A stretch of DNA of 64,000 bases from Gonapodya sp. JEL0774 (Eukaryota; Monoblepharomycota; Monoblepharidomycetes; Monoblepharidales; Gonapodyaceae), in the NCBI GenBank assembly GCA_027604505.1, contig JADIIX010000013.1:62001-126000 (forward strand), in the 5' to 3' direction. This document shows positions 22,501 through 34,473 of the stretch, piece after piece. Positions within the stretch are counted from its first letter, which is position 1. Each line of letters starts with the position of its first letter. A program made the position numbers and the translations under genes. The notes beneath the pieces were generated by a model, which saw only the letters and a list, made by a program, of their open reading frames with translations, did not search any database and had not been told where the DNA came from.

Positions 22501-24096
22501 AAGGATTAAACGGGGCGTATGGATTGTAGGGCTCCGAAGGTGTCTTCAATTGGGTTAGAGCACACAACAGTCATACAAAGTGGCAACAGGATGCAAGACA
22601 CAGAAAGAGCACCTCTTACCTTGGTCTGTGCTGCTGTCTTCTTAGCTTGCTCGTTGGCTGCTGGTTCGTTTCTCTGCGTTGATAACAAAATGAATCTGCT
22701 TAGAACGGATGAGATATTCAACAGAACCTTCTCAGATGCTCACTACAGCACCAAATCCCGCGCCAAAGCTTTCTTCCCTGAGTGCCTCCGCAATTGCCAT
22801 CGCTGCCGTAGTTCCACCAAAGGCTGGTCCCAGCCCTCCTGCTCGCCCCACTGCAGACCAGGTTGAAGGCGCGCCGGTCCATCCCGCGCTTCCGGACACA
22901 TCAGCCATGTCTAAGTCACCTTCTCGGTCACCTTCATCTCGTCTTGTCACAGTAGCATTCTCTTCTTGCTGCGCCGTGGATGACGCCGTGGGCCAGTGCG
23001 ATGTTCGTGCGCGCTTTCCTGCCGTAGGCACAACTGGGTCATCTCTAGCTGGTGGGGAGAGAGCATCTTCTCCGTCTCGCTCATAATCTCTGGACCCGTT
23101 CGTTTCACTTCCAGCTCCCACAACGCCAGCCCACCGTGTCGCGGGGGACATGTAGCCTCCGTACGCGCCGTATCCTCCAACTGCGCCATAAGGCTTGCGG
23201 CCCGCTCCGTAGCCAACGCCGTAATATTTTGCTGCAGGGCGACTTCGGGAGGATGTGGTGGAACGCGTTGGGTGGGAGCGAAGGGAGCTTTTGGAGCGAG
23301 TGGACGGGGCGGACTCAACGGGCGCATCAAGAGAAGCAAAGAGCGTAAAGCCTGGAATGGGTGGCGGACGCCGAGAAGGGGCAGAGACTAAAGGGGCAGA
23401 GAATGGAGAACAGGTAATGAGTATATAGAAGCGAAATGTCAGGGGGTCTGCAGCCAACGCTCTGACACGGTTTTGAAACCTGCTGCTTGGCGAGAGAGCA
23501 TATGTTGCATGTAAATACGGGCCAGTGTACGGGCGGGAGGAGGAACACAGCGAGTTCGCTGATACCGCGGCTGCACTCTAGACCACCTCCTCGTGGCAAT
23601 GGTGTCTTGCCAAGGATAGAGGTATCACCCTTCCATTGGGCACGACGAACGTACCTTCCTTAGTTGTCGAGTTTCCTCCCGCTTGGTCTATCTTTGCGCC
23701 AACTTGATGCCTCGCTGACCCCATAGCTGTTCCAACATTTGGTTTCATTCCGAAACTCGAGGTAGCGGAGTCGCCAGCAGAGTCCAATCGAATGTTTTGA
23801 TTATCTCCAGACGAGCCAATAGAGCGTCCAGAAACTGCTGTTCTTCCAATTCCTCCAATTCCTCCTCGAGGTGCCCGGTCATTGTAGGGTTGTCGAGGTG
23901 CCCCATGTTCTGAAGAATCGAACGTGAAAGGGAAGGAAGGTTCCTCGTCGACGTCAATTGGAGGCTCATCTCTATCCAGCTGAGAGTGTGGGCGTTTCTG
24001 GTGAAGCAGCGCCCCAGAAGACGAAGAGGCGGAAGGGAGAGAATCGATGACGGTGGTGTCGGCAGCGAAGTCGTCGGGGGCAGATGCAGAAACGCG
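19579..24096 (-). CDS. FG nucleoporin with three RanBP2-type zinc fingers (Nup153-like)
   Basis: This is a multi-exon minus-strand gene. Main coding blocks lie at about 24096-23670, 23440-22740, 22560-21510, 21450-20960 and 20890-19579. Three zinc fingers fit W-x-C-x2-C-x3-N-x6-C-x2-C: WKCTTCLVD/NKSTAQQCVSC, WKCDTCGIV/NKEAKTKCESC and WKCPTCDVK/NKLTDAKCIAC. Each is interrupted by a phase-0 intron just before the Asn. The C-terminus is rich in FG/FGFG dipeptides and ends GFSFGEGK. A middle segment has SLPQFKFTAVTS and LGDLPKFRFG, typical of nucleoporin linear motifs. Such proteins line the nuclear basket, and their fingers bind RanGDP in Nup153. The N-terminal boundary is uncertain: the first block (acidic, DRDEPPIDVDEEPSFPF) has no clear ATG, and its links to the Tyr/Gly-rich block were not fully resolved. 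Confidence 0.8.
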
Positions 24097-24589
24097 CTAA
24101 ACTCGCCAGACAAACAGGATGGCACGCGTTTTGGTTTTAGTGCAATTTGTTTCGGGAAGGGAATCAGTGGGGGTTGGTGGCTAGAGGTGAAGCTGAAGTC
24201 CATGCGACAAACGCACCTTGATTGGCGAAACCGCGGCAAAGATCCGCTCTACGTAACGTTTCCAATAAATTTGGTCGAAATACGTAATTGATTCACGTAT
24301 CACAGTCATTTCCCAGAGGAATCGTAATTTGTGGTGGAGGTGGACAACGCAGGGGAGACGTGGGCATACGTTGGTCAATCTCCAGCAAAAGAATCTGAAC
24401 TCGTCGATCTGCCACGGGAGTACGTTTCGAAACTCACGCCACATCGTGTCAAAGCGAGCAACAGAAGTGAGCTTGAACCGTCTGCAGACAAGGAAGGCTC
24501 ACACACTATTCAGAACACCAAACCGGGCTAAGGACAAGAAATAAATGCGTACATAATTTCGAAGTTATTCATGCTCCTACATGTCTTCT
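24097..24589. other. Intergenic, no supported gene
   Basis: A short open frame on the plus strand (24331-24531) lacks an ATG and a recognisable domain. The stretch next to 24100-24240 may hold the first exon of the nucleoporin gene (an ATG at 24203 on the minus strand begins MDFSFTSSHQPP), but no good donor joins it. Confidence 0.4.
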
Positions 24590-25200
24590 CTAGCTCCCCG
24601 ATGAAGCATTGGTCAAAATATTTGGAACTACTATTTTCATAATCGGACTCCCTGCGTCAACCAAAGCGTCGAGGAACAAACCGTTGTCGGCAGCGAATCC
24701 TTGAGCCACCACCCTGGACGCTGAGTCGCATGACCAAAAAGATCTGACTCCAGTACAAACGTCGGGCTTCCCAACCGCCACGTACTTGGGGCCAGCCAGA
24801 CCAGAAACGTTGGTTAGTACGAAGGGCCGGTGAGAATCAACATGTAGAGAGAGTTGTCCACAACATTGGCAGGCTCGTACGACCCAGGGTACACAAGGCG
24901 CTTCTGTTGAACGGCACTGCGGGGAAGTCCCGCTAGTGCAACACCCTGTGGAATGGTGAGACCCCGCACGATCCAGTCATCGCGAACAGCAACGATAGGA
25001 TTGATGATGTACGTGCGCGGAGCGAGCTTAGATATCTCCTCCAACGGTCAATTGTGTCTTGAGGTCAGCGCGTCCCCGACGAAGTCCGGAGTGATCGATC
25101 TCGCGGTAGCTCGAGGCACACTGTTTTGCGACGCTGACAAGTAGAGCACTGACGTAAGATTGTCCAGAGGTCGTGGTGTCTGGTGCGGTGCCTATTTAAC
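24590..25200 (-). pseudogene. Frameshifted remnant of an unidentified gene
   Basis: Reading the minus strand downward gives protein-like sequence in three successive frames without introns: SGQSYVSALLVSVAKQC..., then EEISKLAPRTYIINPIVAV up to YMLILTGP, then FVLTNVSGLAGPKYVAVGKP up to the stop at 24590. Frame changes fall near 25045 and 24815. No start codon is in place. A further possible coding patch (GPWLPPALPFQLPLPENLG) lies upstream at about 25300-25390. I do not recognise the family. Sequencing error could mimic the frameshifts. Confidence 0.45.
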
Positions 25201-25478
25201 AACCCGTGGCAGTCAGAAGCCGCAGTTCTTGTGCTGTGCGTGAGTGAACAAATCTAAAAACTATTCGGTGCCGTGTACAAAATTTCTCTTTGGCGCCACC
25301 AGTTCGGATTCTGGCCTAAATTCTCGGGAAGCGGTAGTTGGAAGGGCAGTGCAGGCGGCAGCCAAGGTCCTTTTGCATCTCCAGGCTGATGTTTTGTGAC
25401 TGGATATGTACAGTTCATACGTAGAGCTGGCTGGATTGTCTTAGATCCTGACCCGGACTCAAAAATGGATGGTGCAAA

Positions 25479-27525
25479 TTAGGATTCCCCCCTTTCCATT
25501 CCCGCCATTTCCCGGTACAATTCAGCCGCCTCACGCACTCTGGAGTTGGAAATGCAAAAGGACAAAATTTCCGCCAAGGATCCCTGCAATCGTTTGTGCG
25601 AAATGCGTTCTTGCAGAAGGGATGACAGGAACATACATACCTGATTGTTTTTGTTTGGGGAGTGTAGCAGGAGGCGGGAGATCAAAGATACGGATAAGTG
25701 GACTTCCCGGCATGCTGTCCGCCACGACCCCAAACCAGGTATGCTCACTAGCCTCACTCTCCGCTCCAACTCGCTCCTCTCAGCGTCCTGCTCGCATTTT
25801 GCAACCGCAGCCGCAACGAACTCTCCCACAAAATCCTCGGTCAATCGCGGTGAATCAACACGGGACACGTGGGACGCCACTTCAAGCACGTGCAGTGTAA
25901 TTGGGAGGCTTATGAGTGTGGCGAGGTAGCTACCGAGGTGGAAGATGGATAGTTGCACGTACGAGCAGGATGTGTCGGCTTTCGCAGGCAACCCCACCTA
26001 GATCCCACCCCCGCCTCAATTGCCATCTCGATGGCTTTCGCAGTCATATCCGTATTATGCTCCACGAGGGCTGCGATCCGTTCTCGCTCTGCCGGTCCGA
26101 GCACTTCCGTGATAACGATGGGATTGCTGCGGATTGCATTTAAAACGAGCTGGTTCAGGCATAGCAGGCCACGCAATATAAAATTAATTAACAGATATGC
26201 TTTGGTTAGATAGCAGTATTCTGGGGACAAAATTTGCTTGACTTTCATTATACGTTGTCGATGACTCACCTCTTCTTCATCCCTCCGCAAACCCGTCGTT
26301 ATCGCCACATCCAGAGCTAGCACAGCCTTATCGAGCACAACAGAGTTCACGCAGGCAGAGTAATCGTAACGGAGTAGAGCCAGCAAACTTGCTGGTGGGA
26401 CGCCGCGTGTCGAGACGGGCGACTATCTTCCCAAAGAATGCGTAAGGAGGGAAATGGAGGTGTCATTTGTGCCGTGTAGCGAGCTTGCACTAGCTGCCAC
26501 TCACGGAATGGGTAGAGTCCGTGAATTGTCGGGGTCGGCGCCATCGAAGTGCTGTGACGGAAGGTATGGTGGAGAATAGTGTCGTGGCGAGAGAGAGTGC
26601 CGTCGTGTGGGGTAAATGGAGAAAGCTGGTGACAGAAGAAAGGGAGAGTTGTATGGGATTAAGAATACTTAAAACTCTCGCTGAAATCTTCCGTATTCGG
26701 TTTTCCCACGTTTATTCAAAATTACCGCGCGCACACACACAGAGTATTCCACCGAACCTCTTTTTGTCGTCGGACAATCTCCCCATTTATAGTTATAATT
26801 CCCACTCACCTCTTCCTCCCTCTCCGATTCTCCGCTTCAGTTCCAGGATAAGGCTCCTTCCTGGCCCCCGCGGCCCCCTTCACCTGCTCCTCCATCCAGA
26901 GAAGTGGTCGTCGAGCAGCAAGAGCTCGTCGTAAATCCCATGCCGAGACACGTGACAGTGTCTGTTCAACGGTTCGCGGGGTGTTCTGTCAACACCAATA
27001 CATGTCATTCAAACAGTCGGCTCACCTCACCCCTTCCACTCAAAATTTCTACCGCGACCCACTCATCCATCTCTAGTTCTTCACCTTTCATCTTCTCCTC
27101 GAGGTATATGCCCAAGACCGCCTCCGCATTGGAATCCCCAGCCCGTTTGGCAAAGAAATTAATTAAATACGGAAGTAAAAGCCGGGAATAGGGCTTGAGG
27201 TCATTGATTTGGGAGTCAACAGTGTGAGCAGGTTGTCAGGGCTCTGGTCTTCACCTCATCGTATTTCCCCGACTCCGACGGCCCTTCCATACTCCGTCGC
27301 GTCACGGAGAACTACACTCACATCTCCTATGATACCTTCTTCAGCCAAGACAGCGAGTGCCGCGGCCACCCTCGGGACACTCCCGTCAATGTCGCCTCCA
27401 GCTGCGAGGGCTCGTTCCAGCGCGAGAGAGGCGGTTTCAAGAGGTAATGTTGAAAAAAGGAGATGATGGAAAACAATAGATGTCTCAGCTGGGGACAGAA
27501 GGGCGGTAGTAGGGAGTGGTGGCAT
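25479..27525 (-). CDS. CNOT11: CCR4-NOT transcription complex subunit 11
   Basis: The diagnostic C-terminal half (PF10155, formerly DUF2363) is spread over several exons. LVLNAIRSNPIVITEVLG and ALVEHNTDMTAKAIEMAI match the family's LVENNPLVAIEMLL region. LATLISLPITLHVLEVAS matches the DMSLHSMEVVNRL region. LTEDFVGEFVAAAVAKCE is followed by RRVRLV, then FLSSLLQERI and FCISNSRVREAAELYREM, which matches the FCIEFSRIREAAGLFR region. Upstream are an Ala/Leu-rich helical exon starting at an ATG near 27525 and an exon with PYSRLLLPYLINFFAKRAGD. In the complex CNOT11 binds the NOT1 N-terminal region with CNOT10. Exon joints in the N-terminal half, especially 27190-27260, were not resolved. The stop codon is at 25479-25481. 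Confidence 0.8.
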
Positions 27526-27696
27526 CGGAATTGATGATCGGTTTAGTTCTGCCAGACGTCGCGGGGCAAAGCACTGTGATCGATTTCGGGTAACTTCTCA
27601 ACAACGTAGTCTATGAAAGTCAATTACTACGAGACAATTATAGCTCAAAGCCATATCTACCAATCCTCTCATTCATGCCACGTTCCCCCGGGGCAC

Positions 27697-29646
27697 CTAG
27701 TAACCCCCTATTCCCTTCCCTCCTCGCCCCACAACCGCCCCACCTACATCACTGTATACCATAGCCGACACCGCTCCAGTCCGGAAGAGGAACGATTTGA
27801 GGGGGCGAAGCAGTACCAGGCAGAGGAGGAAGAAGGCTAATGCGTGCGGTGGTGGTGATCGGATGTGTTAAGCGCCTCCTGATACCGGTCATCAAAACGT
27901 GACAGTTTCATACTCACCGGCATACCTCCCCCCTGCATTTCCCACCGTCTCCATAAACCCCGGTCTATACCAAATTCGACTCTCTGGGTATCGCAGCTCT
28001 CCCTGGATCACAAATGGCTCTCCCTGTGCACGGCCTGTTGTCCATGTCGGGTACGGACAGTGCGAGTAGGTACGAACTGTCGATTCAGCAGAGTGAAGCA
28101 AGGAGTGCATGAGAGTGAGGAGTGCGCAAGGTCATGCTAGATCACCAACGAACCATCCCTCCCCCAAAACTCCCCCACCATATTGTCCCATGTCCAATTG
28201 CCACGTGTCCCTAGGCCGTCCCCTTCTCCCAGATTCGAAAACCCCCCTCCACCATACCGCACTCCTTTCACTCCCGCCGGTACCGGCCCTCGCTGCTCCA
28301 CAACCAGATCGCAGTGTAACGATAGCCGGGAGCTGGATACGGGGTGGGTGTAGTGGAAGAGGGCGAGAGAGGAAAAGGAGAGGGGGAGGGGGGACTTAAA
28401 GAAGCACGTTAAAAGGGATCGGGGAAATTGAAGAGCGAGAATGTTGAGATTGACACGGCAGGTGTACTGCGCAACTCTACCCATGACTGCCCTTGAGGGG
28501 GTTTACGTCTTGGCGGTCAGCTAACAGGCGTTGTGTCCCACTGTGTTACTTCCGTCACCTCCAATCCCTATCGCTTCATGGAATAACTTGGATTAGGGTG
28601 TCCTCAGCGACCGTCTCCCACACCCTCAATCCCAACACCCATCAACAGGAATACACTGAACCCCTAACACCCGTTGGTCCTTCACGCATACATACCCCAA
28701 CCTCCACTTCCACTACCATGGCCATTCTCACGGCCAAGATTCTCTCCGTATCCATGAGCGGAACTGATATGCGAAAGGAGAGAACGTCGGGTCGACCATC
28801 GCGGTTGTGGTCCAGTTCGGCAGTCTAGGGGGAGATTGAGGAAGTCGATAATAAGAAGTAATAGAAGAGATATAACAGAGACACAACTGGGCTCGTCTCT
28901 GCAGTTTTGATGGTGTCCTGGACCTTCCGACTGAGAAATGCATCTGGTGCGCAAGGAAAAGGGGAGCTAGGGGCTCATATGAGCATGCTCGCAATCATGT
29001 TCCTGCAGCACGAGCGGCTGGCTCCAGTAGCACGAACACCTGTGTGATAAGAGATCCAGGCGAGTTCACGTACCTTTACAGTCGCGGCCCTCGCCTGAGC
29101 GCCCAATGCCTTGAACAAATAATTTTTCGTAGAGTAAGCTATCGTCAAAGGTTGTGGTTCGGCGTAGGAAGATGAAGCTGCTTGCTCAAGTACGCCGTCG
29201 AGTTGGAGGATGAGATGGCGGGTGTACGTGATGAAGGGCTGTGTCCGGAAATGGGATTCTTTCGGCCATAGATCTGTATGAGTGTGTTCACGCAAAGGGA
29301 CAGTGGTCAATGGGAGGGGAACAGTGTTTAGCAATTGAGTTGACATTGCGAATAACGAGACAGCGGGGAGCGGCATGACAGAGCAGAACATCAGCACGCA
29401 CTGTTTGCGGAGTAGGCGAGAGCGAACGGTAGGATGATTACAAAGGCGATCCACGTAGAAGAGAACAAGAACGCAGAAGAGAATATTGCGGCGTGGTAGT
29501 AGTTGCGGAGGGGTTCTGAATGGACCGCGATGGACATTTGCGGTGAAAGAAACCGGGATACTATGTCTAGAACTGATTGGATTCGAGTGAAAAACAGGAG
29601 AAAATGGTGGATTCGATTCGGTTATTGAAGAAGACCTGATGAACAA
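27697..29646 (-). CDS. TMEM231: Transmembrane protein 231, ciliary transition zone
   Basis: Exon 1 (29646-29074) contains NHPTVRSRLLRKQCVLMF leading into a TM and LWPKESHFRTQPFITYTRH. Exon 2 (near 28700-28820) has ELDHNRDGRPDVLSFRIS and PLMDTERILAVRMAM, matching the family signature EEDRNQDG...LELPLQSTEHVLG. Later exons give GNWTWDNMVGEFWGRDGS and WTTGRAQGEPFVIQGELRYP with YRPGFMETVG. A last exon has a TM (FFLLCLVLLRPLKSFLF) and stops at 27697-27699. TMEM231 is a two-TM protein of the transition-zone (MKS/B9) complex that gates membrane-protein entry to cilia. It implies a flagellated life stage. The N-terminus is uncertain because exon 1 could start upstream or be preceded by another exon. 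Confidence 0.85.
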
Positions 29647-29885
29647 GGAGATGCGGACGGAGGCTCATCCGTCTTCAGTTTGCACCCAGTCAACACCAGA
29701 CACTCATGTGCCGATGCGAGATGCTTGCGGACTTCATTGTAAGCATTGTATCCAGAAGAATTTCCAGATATATTGAATCAATACAATTAAATTGTTTACG
29801 GTGATTTGGTCGGATCAGTCTTCGCAACGTCTCCGGATAATAAGAGTGTCGACCTTCTGGACCGTCTAATTCTGGGTCTTGTTCA
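29647..29885. promoter_or_regulatory. Divergent promoter region between TMEM231 and HUS1
   Basis: About 240 bp separate the two head-to-head genes. It should carry both promoters. No specific motif is claimed. Confidence 0.4.
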
Positions 29886-31742
29886 ATGCGACTGCGCGCG
29901 ACGGTGATTGACACAGACATTCTGTCGAGTACGTGATTCGTAGCGCTCTCCTTGATTCCGTCTCAGTGGCGTCTTTCACGACCATCCTTGCTCGCTATTT
30001 TTTCACCCCACCCAAGGAATCGCCCAGAGCGTCCACTCACTCGCTAAAATATGCATCACTCGAATAACTCCCTCGAAGCTGTTTTTCATTGTCGCGGACA
30101 CAAACTCTGACTCGGCTGTCCAGCTGTGGGCTCACATCGAGGCTGTGGGTGTCTTCACCTCCGAATCCGACATTTGATTCGAAGCAAATACACACCATTA
30201 TGTCTTCAAAATCATACCCACCGCTCGGTTTCTCTTGTCCATCCTCCGCCGTTCCCGCCCACCGTCTTACGTTTCCCACCATAGGACAAAATCTTTGAAG
30301 AGTTCCGAATAGAATCCCAAAACAACAACGAGGTCCGTCTTTTGCTAATTCCCTCATCCTCCCAATCGGCGAACCCCTATAAATGGTCTCCTCTTTGGTC
30401 CTCTACCAACCTACACACTCCACTGCCCCCCCGCTCCATCACCAGATCTGGCTCGAACTCGCCCCTGACCTTCTCGCTCGCGCCCTAAAATCTTCCTCTC
30501 ACGCCGCTGGCACCTTGCTTCGCCTCACCAAGCGCGATAACAATGCCGTGTTGTCGTTTCAGGTGTCCGCGATGGTGAGTGTGGCTTCCACACTCTTCGG
30601 AATGGAGAAGAGGCGCTTTTGGCAAGAACCCCCTGTAGATTTCACTACACTATAGGAGCAGACCACCGCAAACTTGGGAAATAACGCGTAGAGATTTGAA
30701 GTGATCATTTCATCACAAAACGCGCAGCTGCAGATTCTGTCACCAGCAGGGAATCATGGACGTGGTCTGTTCTGTTCTCCCCCGCGACTCCACATCTCAC
30801 CGACTTGGTGCTTCCGCGCCATGTTATCACCAATCATTTCCCTCATCCTCACCCCTAGTCCCGCACCCAAAAATCCGTCCTCATAACCCAAGATGTCCCC
30901 GTCCGAGTGCTAGGCAAGCAGCAAACTGACGCGGTGGTGGAACCCATGGTTCCAGATCCCCAGGTGCGTGTTACTTTGGCGTGTGCGGGGAATGTGGTTT
31001 TCTTAATCTTCAAAGTCGATCGGGCGTCATTGGATGATGCATTGCGCTAATTTGCGAGTGAAGCACAGAACAGGAAAGCTGCGGCATCAAGCTCGAATCT
31101 CAAATCTTGACCATACATCTTGTGCGATCCTAGGTCCACATCCTCCCCCCGCCCCTCTCTGCCCTCCGCCCTCTGATCGACCGTCTCAAAACGCTCTCCA
31201 GCCAATGCGTTGTGTCAGCCAACATGCGCGGTGAGTGGCGCGTGGAAGCCGTCGCAGAGGGTGTGAGCGTGGAGGCGAGGTGGGGTGGTTTGGAGAATGT
31301 GGGCGACGGTGAGTCGGTTATCGTCCTTTCCCAACAGCACCGCCGGTGAACCAAGACGTCATTTGACCGCACACCGCAATTTGCCACCGCTCCTACCCTC
31401 ACGGTCCAGACCTCGACCTACACCCGTCTCAACCTCAACGAGATCCAGCGGCCTTCGCGAGGACTCGTGTAGATGCACGGGACTTTGCAAAGTTCTTGCG
31501 GAGTGATGTGGTGAATCCCTCTAAGGTCGTTTGTTGTGAGTAGATATCGGGGGACACCAGAGGTGCCGGTGTCGAAAGGGTTCCTGGATCGTTATCTAAA
31601 CACCTTCTTCGCACCTTCACCTCGCGACGGTCCCACTTTTGGCTCAGGTCTCATTGAAAATCATGCTCTAGTATTCTACGTATACATACGTGATGAGGGG
31701 ACAGGAGCGCTGACGTATTTTATTCCTTTGAGGAAGGAATGA
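29886..31742 (+). CDS. HUS1: HUS1 checkpoint clamp subunit (9-1-1 complex)
   Basis: Eight exons: 29886-29928, 30017-30144, 30285-30332, 30446-30574, 30859-30963, 31134-31308, 31410-31535 and 31648-31742. All junctions are in phase, giving 282 aa, close to the 280 of human HUS1. Signatures in order: MRLRATVIDTD; SLAKICITRITPSKLFFIVA; DKIFEEFRIESQNNNE; IWLELAPDLLARALKS with LLRLTKRD; ITQDVPVRVL with EPMVPDPQ; QCVVSANMRGEWRVE; DARDFAKFLRSDVVNPSK; and the C-terminal LTYFIPLRKE (family YFIP). With RAD9 and RAD1, HUS1 forms the PCNA-like ring loaded at damaged DNA to activate ATR/Mec1 signalling. Introns 2 and 3 use GTGGGT and GTCCGT donors. Confidence 0.93.
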
Positions 31743-32133
31743 TGGTCAGATGCCAAGGAGTGGGAAGAAACCAGAGGCACATTTAGACAACGGATCTCAT
31801 ACGAAACGTGATGCTCATTGACTTGTATATATGAACATATCAAATCGGTGCGACATGAAACTCGGATGTGGGAAACTGCAAGACCGAGAATATAATAGTT
31901 TGTATATCTTGACACAAAATTGATGATCAAAACTAGCTTGAGACAGAGTATATAATGCAATCCATGGTCGAGCGCCGTCAACGCACGAATGTCTTTCTCG
32001 TTCCTGTTGATGCAACTGAAGGGATGTCCACACACATCCTGTGACGAAACCAATGCGAGCACCCTCAATCTTGTGCTCAAATTTTCGTGCAAATTACGAT
32101 CATCCTCGTCATTCTTCATCGACCTCCCCCATC

Positions 32134-34473
32134 TCACAGACTGCTCCCCACATACTCGACCCGTCGATCAGATATGTAACCAGCTACCTCTCCGAATGAT
32201 GACCACCAGCTCCCCACAATTCTTGAACTACCACCTAAAATCCACATGTCGGCGACGGCGTACCTCACACACTGTACTGATCGGTTCCCACAATCGCCAT
32301 TGTCGAGCCAGTGCACTCGGGGGGAGACTCGAGCCGCAAGTTGCGAGATCGCAGTCGGTGAGTCTGATGTGACAAATACTGGAAGTGAAGTGTTCGAAAG
32401 AAGGGCAGCAAAAGAATCCACGTCCGAGGTGGCCAGGCGCGCTTCGGTGAGCTTTCGCCAATTGTCTTCAGAGTAGTCTTCTTCCAGGAGGCCCTTGAAC
32501 TCATCAAAGGGCTTTAGAGCCCGGATGTGCATCCCCACGTACGGACCGTTGCCCAGCTCTGTCTTCACTTGCTCAATCATTTCGCGAATAGGACCCACAG
32601 GCACGAGTGAGTGTAGGAAACCCGTGATTTCTTTGAAATTGGCTCCAGCGGTGTGGTTAAGCAGGTATGCACTCCGAATGTGGACATGCTGCACATGGTA
32701 GATTTGCGATTTCGCAAGGGGCCGGACAGATGGATCCATTCCTGTCGTGGTGTCAATGCGACTTCGAACACCACCGTCACTGTCCATGTACGAATACCAG
32801 TGGGTGAAGGACTGCGTGGCATTGCGCTCGAGCGGATCCACCGAGTCATTCCACACGTCTAGATCTCCCACTTCAAAGAGTTCGTCGAAACGGGCACCAC
32901 AGTGGGCGTCGGGGACCCATACGATCCGAAGATGCCAGCCCACTGCTTTTGCCACCGACACAGCCGACGCAAGAGCACGGAGACGGTTCGATAAGCCATG
33001 TCGAACCTCGATTGTGAGAATGCCTGCGACTCGGGGAGGCGATGAGGCGAGAGCGTTGAGTGGGATTATACCTTCGGTCGCGATTGTGAACGTTCGGAGT
33101 AGCGACGCGAGGTACGGTGAGGGGAGGTCGAGGTAGGAAAGTGGGAGGTGGAAGCCATATTTGCGTAAGGTGGTGCCATACGCGGTGAGGTCGATCGACC
33201 GCTTCTGTTCCTCAGACACAGAGTCCTTCAACGAGGGCGGGTGGGAAACCAACTCGGCCTGCAGTGTCTGTAGGACAAAGCACGTATTGCTTTTACAGTA
33301 GTCTGAGCCCACGCGCTCGGTTCTAAGTTTGAATTTGGACCCCGTTATGTTTCCAGGCCATTGCGGTACCGCAGCCGATAATAGGCTGTTCCGCAGTGTT
33401 TCGAACTCGACATTGGTGATTTTTCGCCTTCCCCCCTGACCAGATACTCGCATGTAATCGGTGTGTTGAATGTGGGTGATGGAACCGGCGGGGAAATCGA
33501 GCTGCCTGGTCCCGTTCCGTTTGTCGTTTGACCGGAGGACCTTCAGACGCTCGTAGAGATTGCTGTCATCCCACCCATAAGTCTGGATTCGTTCATCGTA
33601 GCCTCGAACAGCGTGCAAATCAGCGGCACGGGCGGCGAAATCACCGTTGATGTGGAAATCGTTTTCAGTGACGGCTGTTCTCCAGTTGCCCGAGACAAAA
33701 CTGAACGGTGGGAGGATGTGACTATCGGGACTAGCTTTGTATGATTGGTTCTTCTCTAGAGCTGAGAGAGTTTCGAAAATGTCTGCGCGTACCGTGACGT
33801 CGCAGTCCAGCTTTAGAATAACGCTTTCCTCAAGAGGCGCTCTAGGTGCGTCGGTAGTGGATATTATAGCACCTTGTGCCAGCTCGCTCAGGGATAATAG
33901 GGGCATCGTCGCAACATATAGAGCGAGGTTGTTAGCCCAAGAGAGAATCCACGGGAGACGTTGTCCGTCTGCAACCTCCGCATTTACAATCCTCGAGGCT
34001 TCGACCAAGATGACGTTTGTGCGCTGAGCGCACTGCTTGAATGCCTCCCCAACACTATGGTTTGTCTGGGGATTTTCATTCCTCCATTCCGCAAGAACCT
34101 CCTCCACAACCGGCCTCATGCCAGGCTCGGACGACCAGTCGACAATTACGATCTGACCAACAGGTTTCGTGGTACGAATCCACGAGCCTAACGATGTGCG
34201 GAGGTGGTCGGGCCGGTTCTGGCAAGCAGCAACGATCGTCAATTCGTTCGAACACATTTGGATCGTCGACTTGACAGTGGTGGGTTTAGATGAATGCGTT
34301 CCCACTGTATACTGTCCCAAATTAGTTCGACTTCGTTCATTGTGATGCGTATCACGCGCGATTGCTTTCATCACCACCGGATCATTCGTGTCGAACAATC
34401 GCCACAGAACCAGCCCGATAACGGCGAGACAGAAGCTGATGCCTAAAAGTCGGCGACGAGCTGAGAACGCCAT
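32134..34473 (-). CDS. Bifunctional type II glycosyltransferase: GT2-like domain + fucosyltransferase-like domain
   Basis: Single exon, 779 aa from the ATG at 34473. Residues about 8-25 form a signal anchor (LLGISFCLAVIGLVLWRLF). The N-terminal half is a GT-A type domain: LTIVAACQNRPDHLRTSL, IVIVDWSSEPGM, the acidic LKLDCDV and INGDFAARAADLHAVRGYDE followed by YGWDDSNLYERL (compare GT7/GT2 acceptor-side motifs). The C-terminal half starts near TIEVRHGLSNRLRALASA, then LRIVWVPDAHCGARFDELF and YVGMHIRALKPFDEF. This arrangement resembles the GDP-fucose-using GT-B superfamily of NodZ and POFUT. Both activities are predicted from motifs and the substrates are unknown. It converges on HUS1 with a 390-bp gap. 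Asn-glycosylation sequons and the anchor suggest a Golgi location. Confidence 0.75.
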   Translation of the reverse strand: MAFSARRRLLGISFCLAVIGLVLWRLFDTNDPVVMKAIARDTHHNERSRTNLGQYTVGTHSSKPTTVKSTIQMCSNELTIVAACQNRPDHLRTSLGSWIRTTKPVGQIVIVDWSSEPGMRPVVEEVLAEWRNENPQTNHSVGEAFKQCAQRTNVILVEASRIVNAEVADGQRLPWILSWANNLALYVATMPLLSLSELAQGAIISTTDAPRAPLEESVILKLDCDVTVRADIFETLSALEKNQSYKASPDSHILPPFSFVSGNWRTAVTENDFHINGDFAARAADLHAVRGYDERIQTYGWDDSNLYERLKVLRSNDKRNGTRQLDFPAGSITHIQHTDYMRVSGQGGRRKITNVEFETLRNSLLSAAVPQWPGNITGSKFKLRTERVGSDYCKSNTCFVLQTLQAELVSHPPSLKDSVSEEQKRSIDLTAYGTTLRKYGFHLPLSYLDLPSPYLASLLRTFTIATEGIIPLNALASSPPRVAGILTIEVRHGLSNRLRALASAVSVAKAVGWHLRIVWVPDAHCGARFDELFEVGDLDVWNDSVDPLERNATQSFTHWYSYMDSDGGVRSRIDTTTGMDPSVRPLAKSQIYHVQHVHIRSAYLLNHTAGANFKEITGFLHSLVPVGPIREMIEQVKTELGNGPYVGMHIRALKPFDEFKGLLEEDYSEDNWRKLTEARLATSDVDSFAALLSNTSLPVFVTSDSPTAISQLAARVSPRVHWLDNGDCGNRSVQCVRYAVADMWILGGSSRIVGSWWSSFGEVAGYISDRRVEYVGSSL

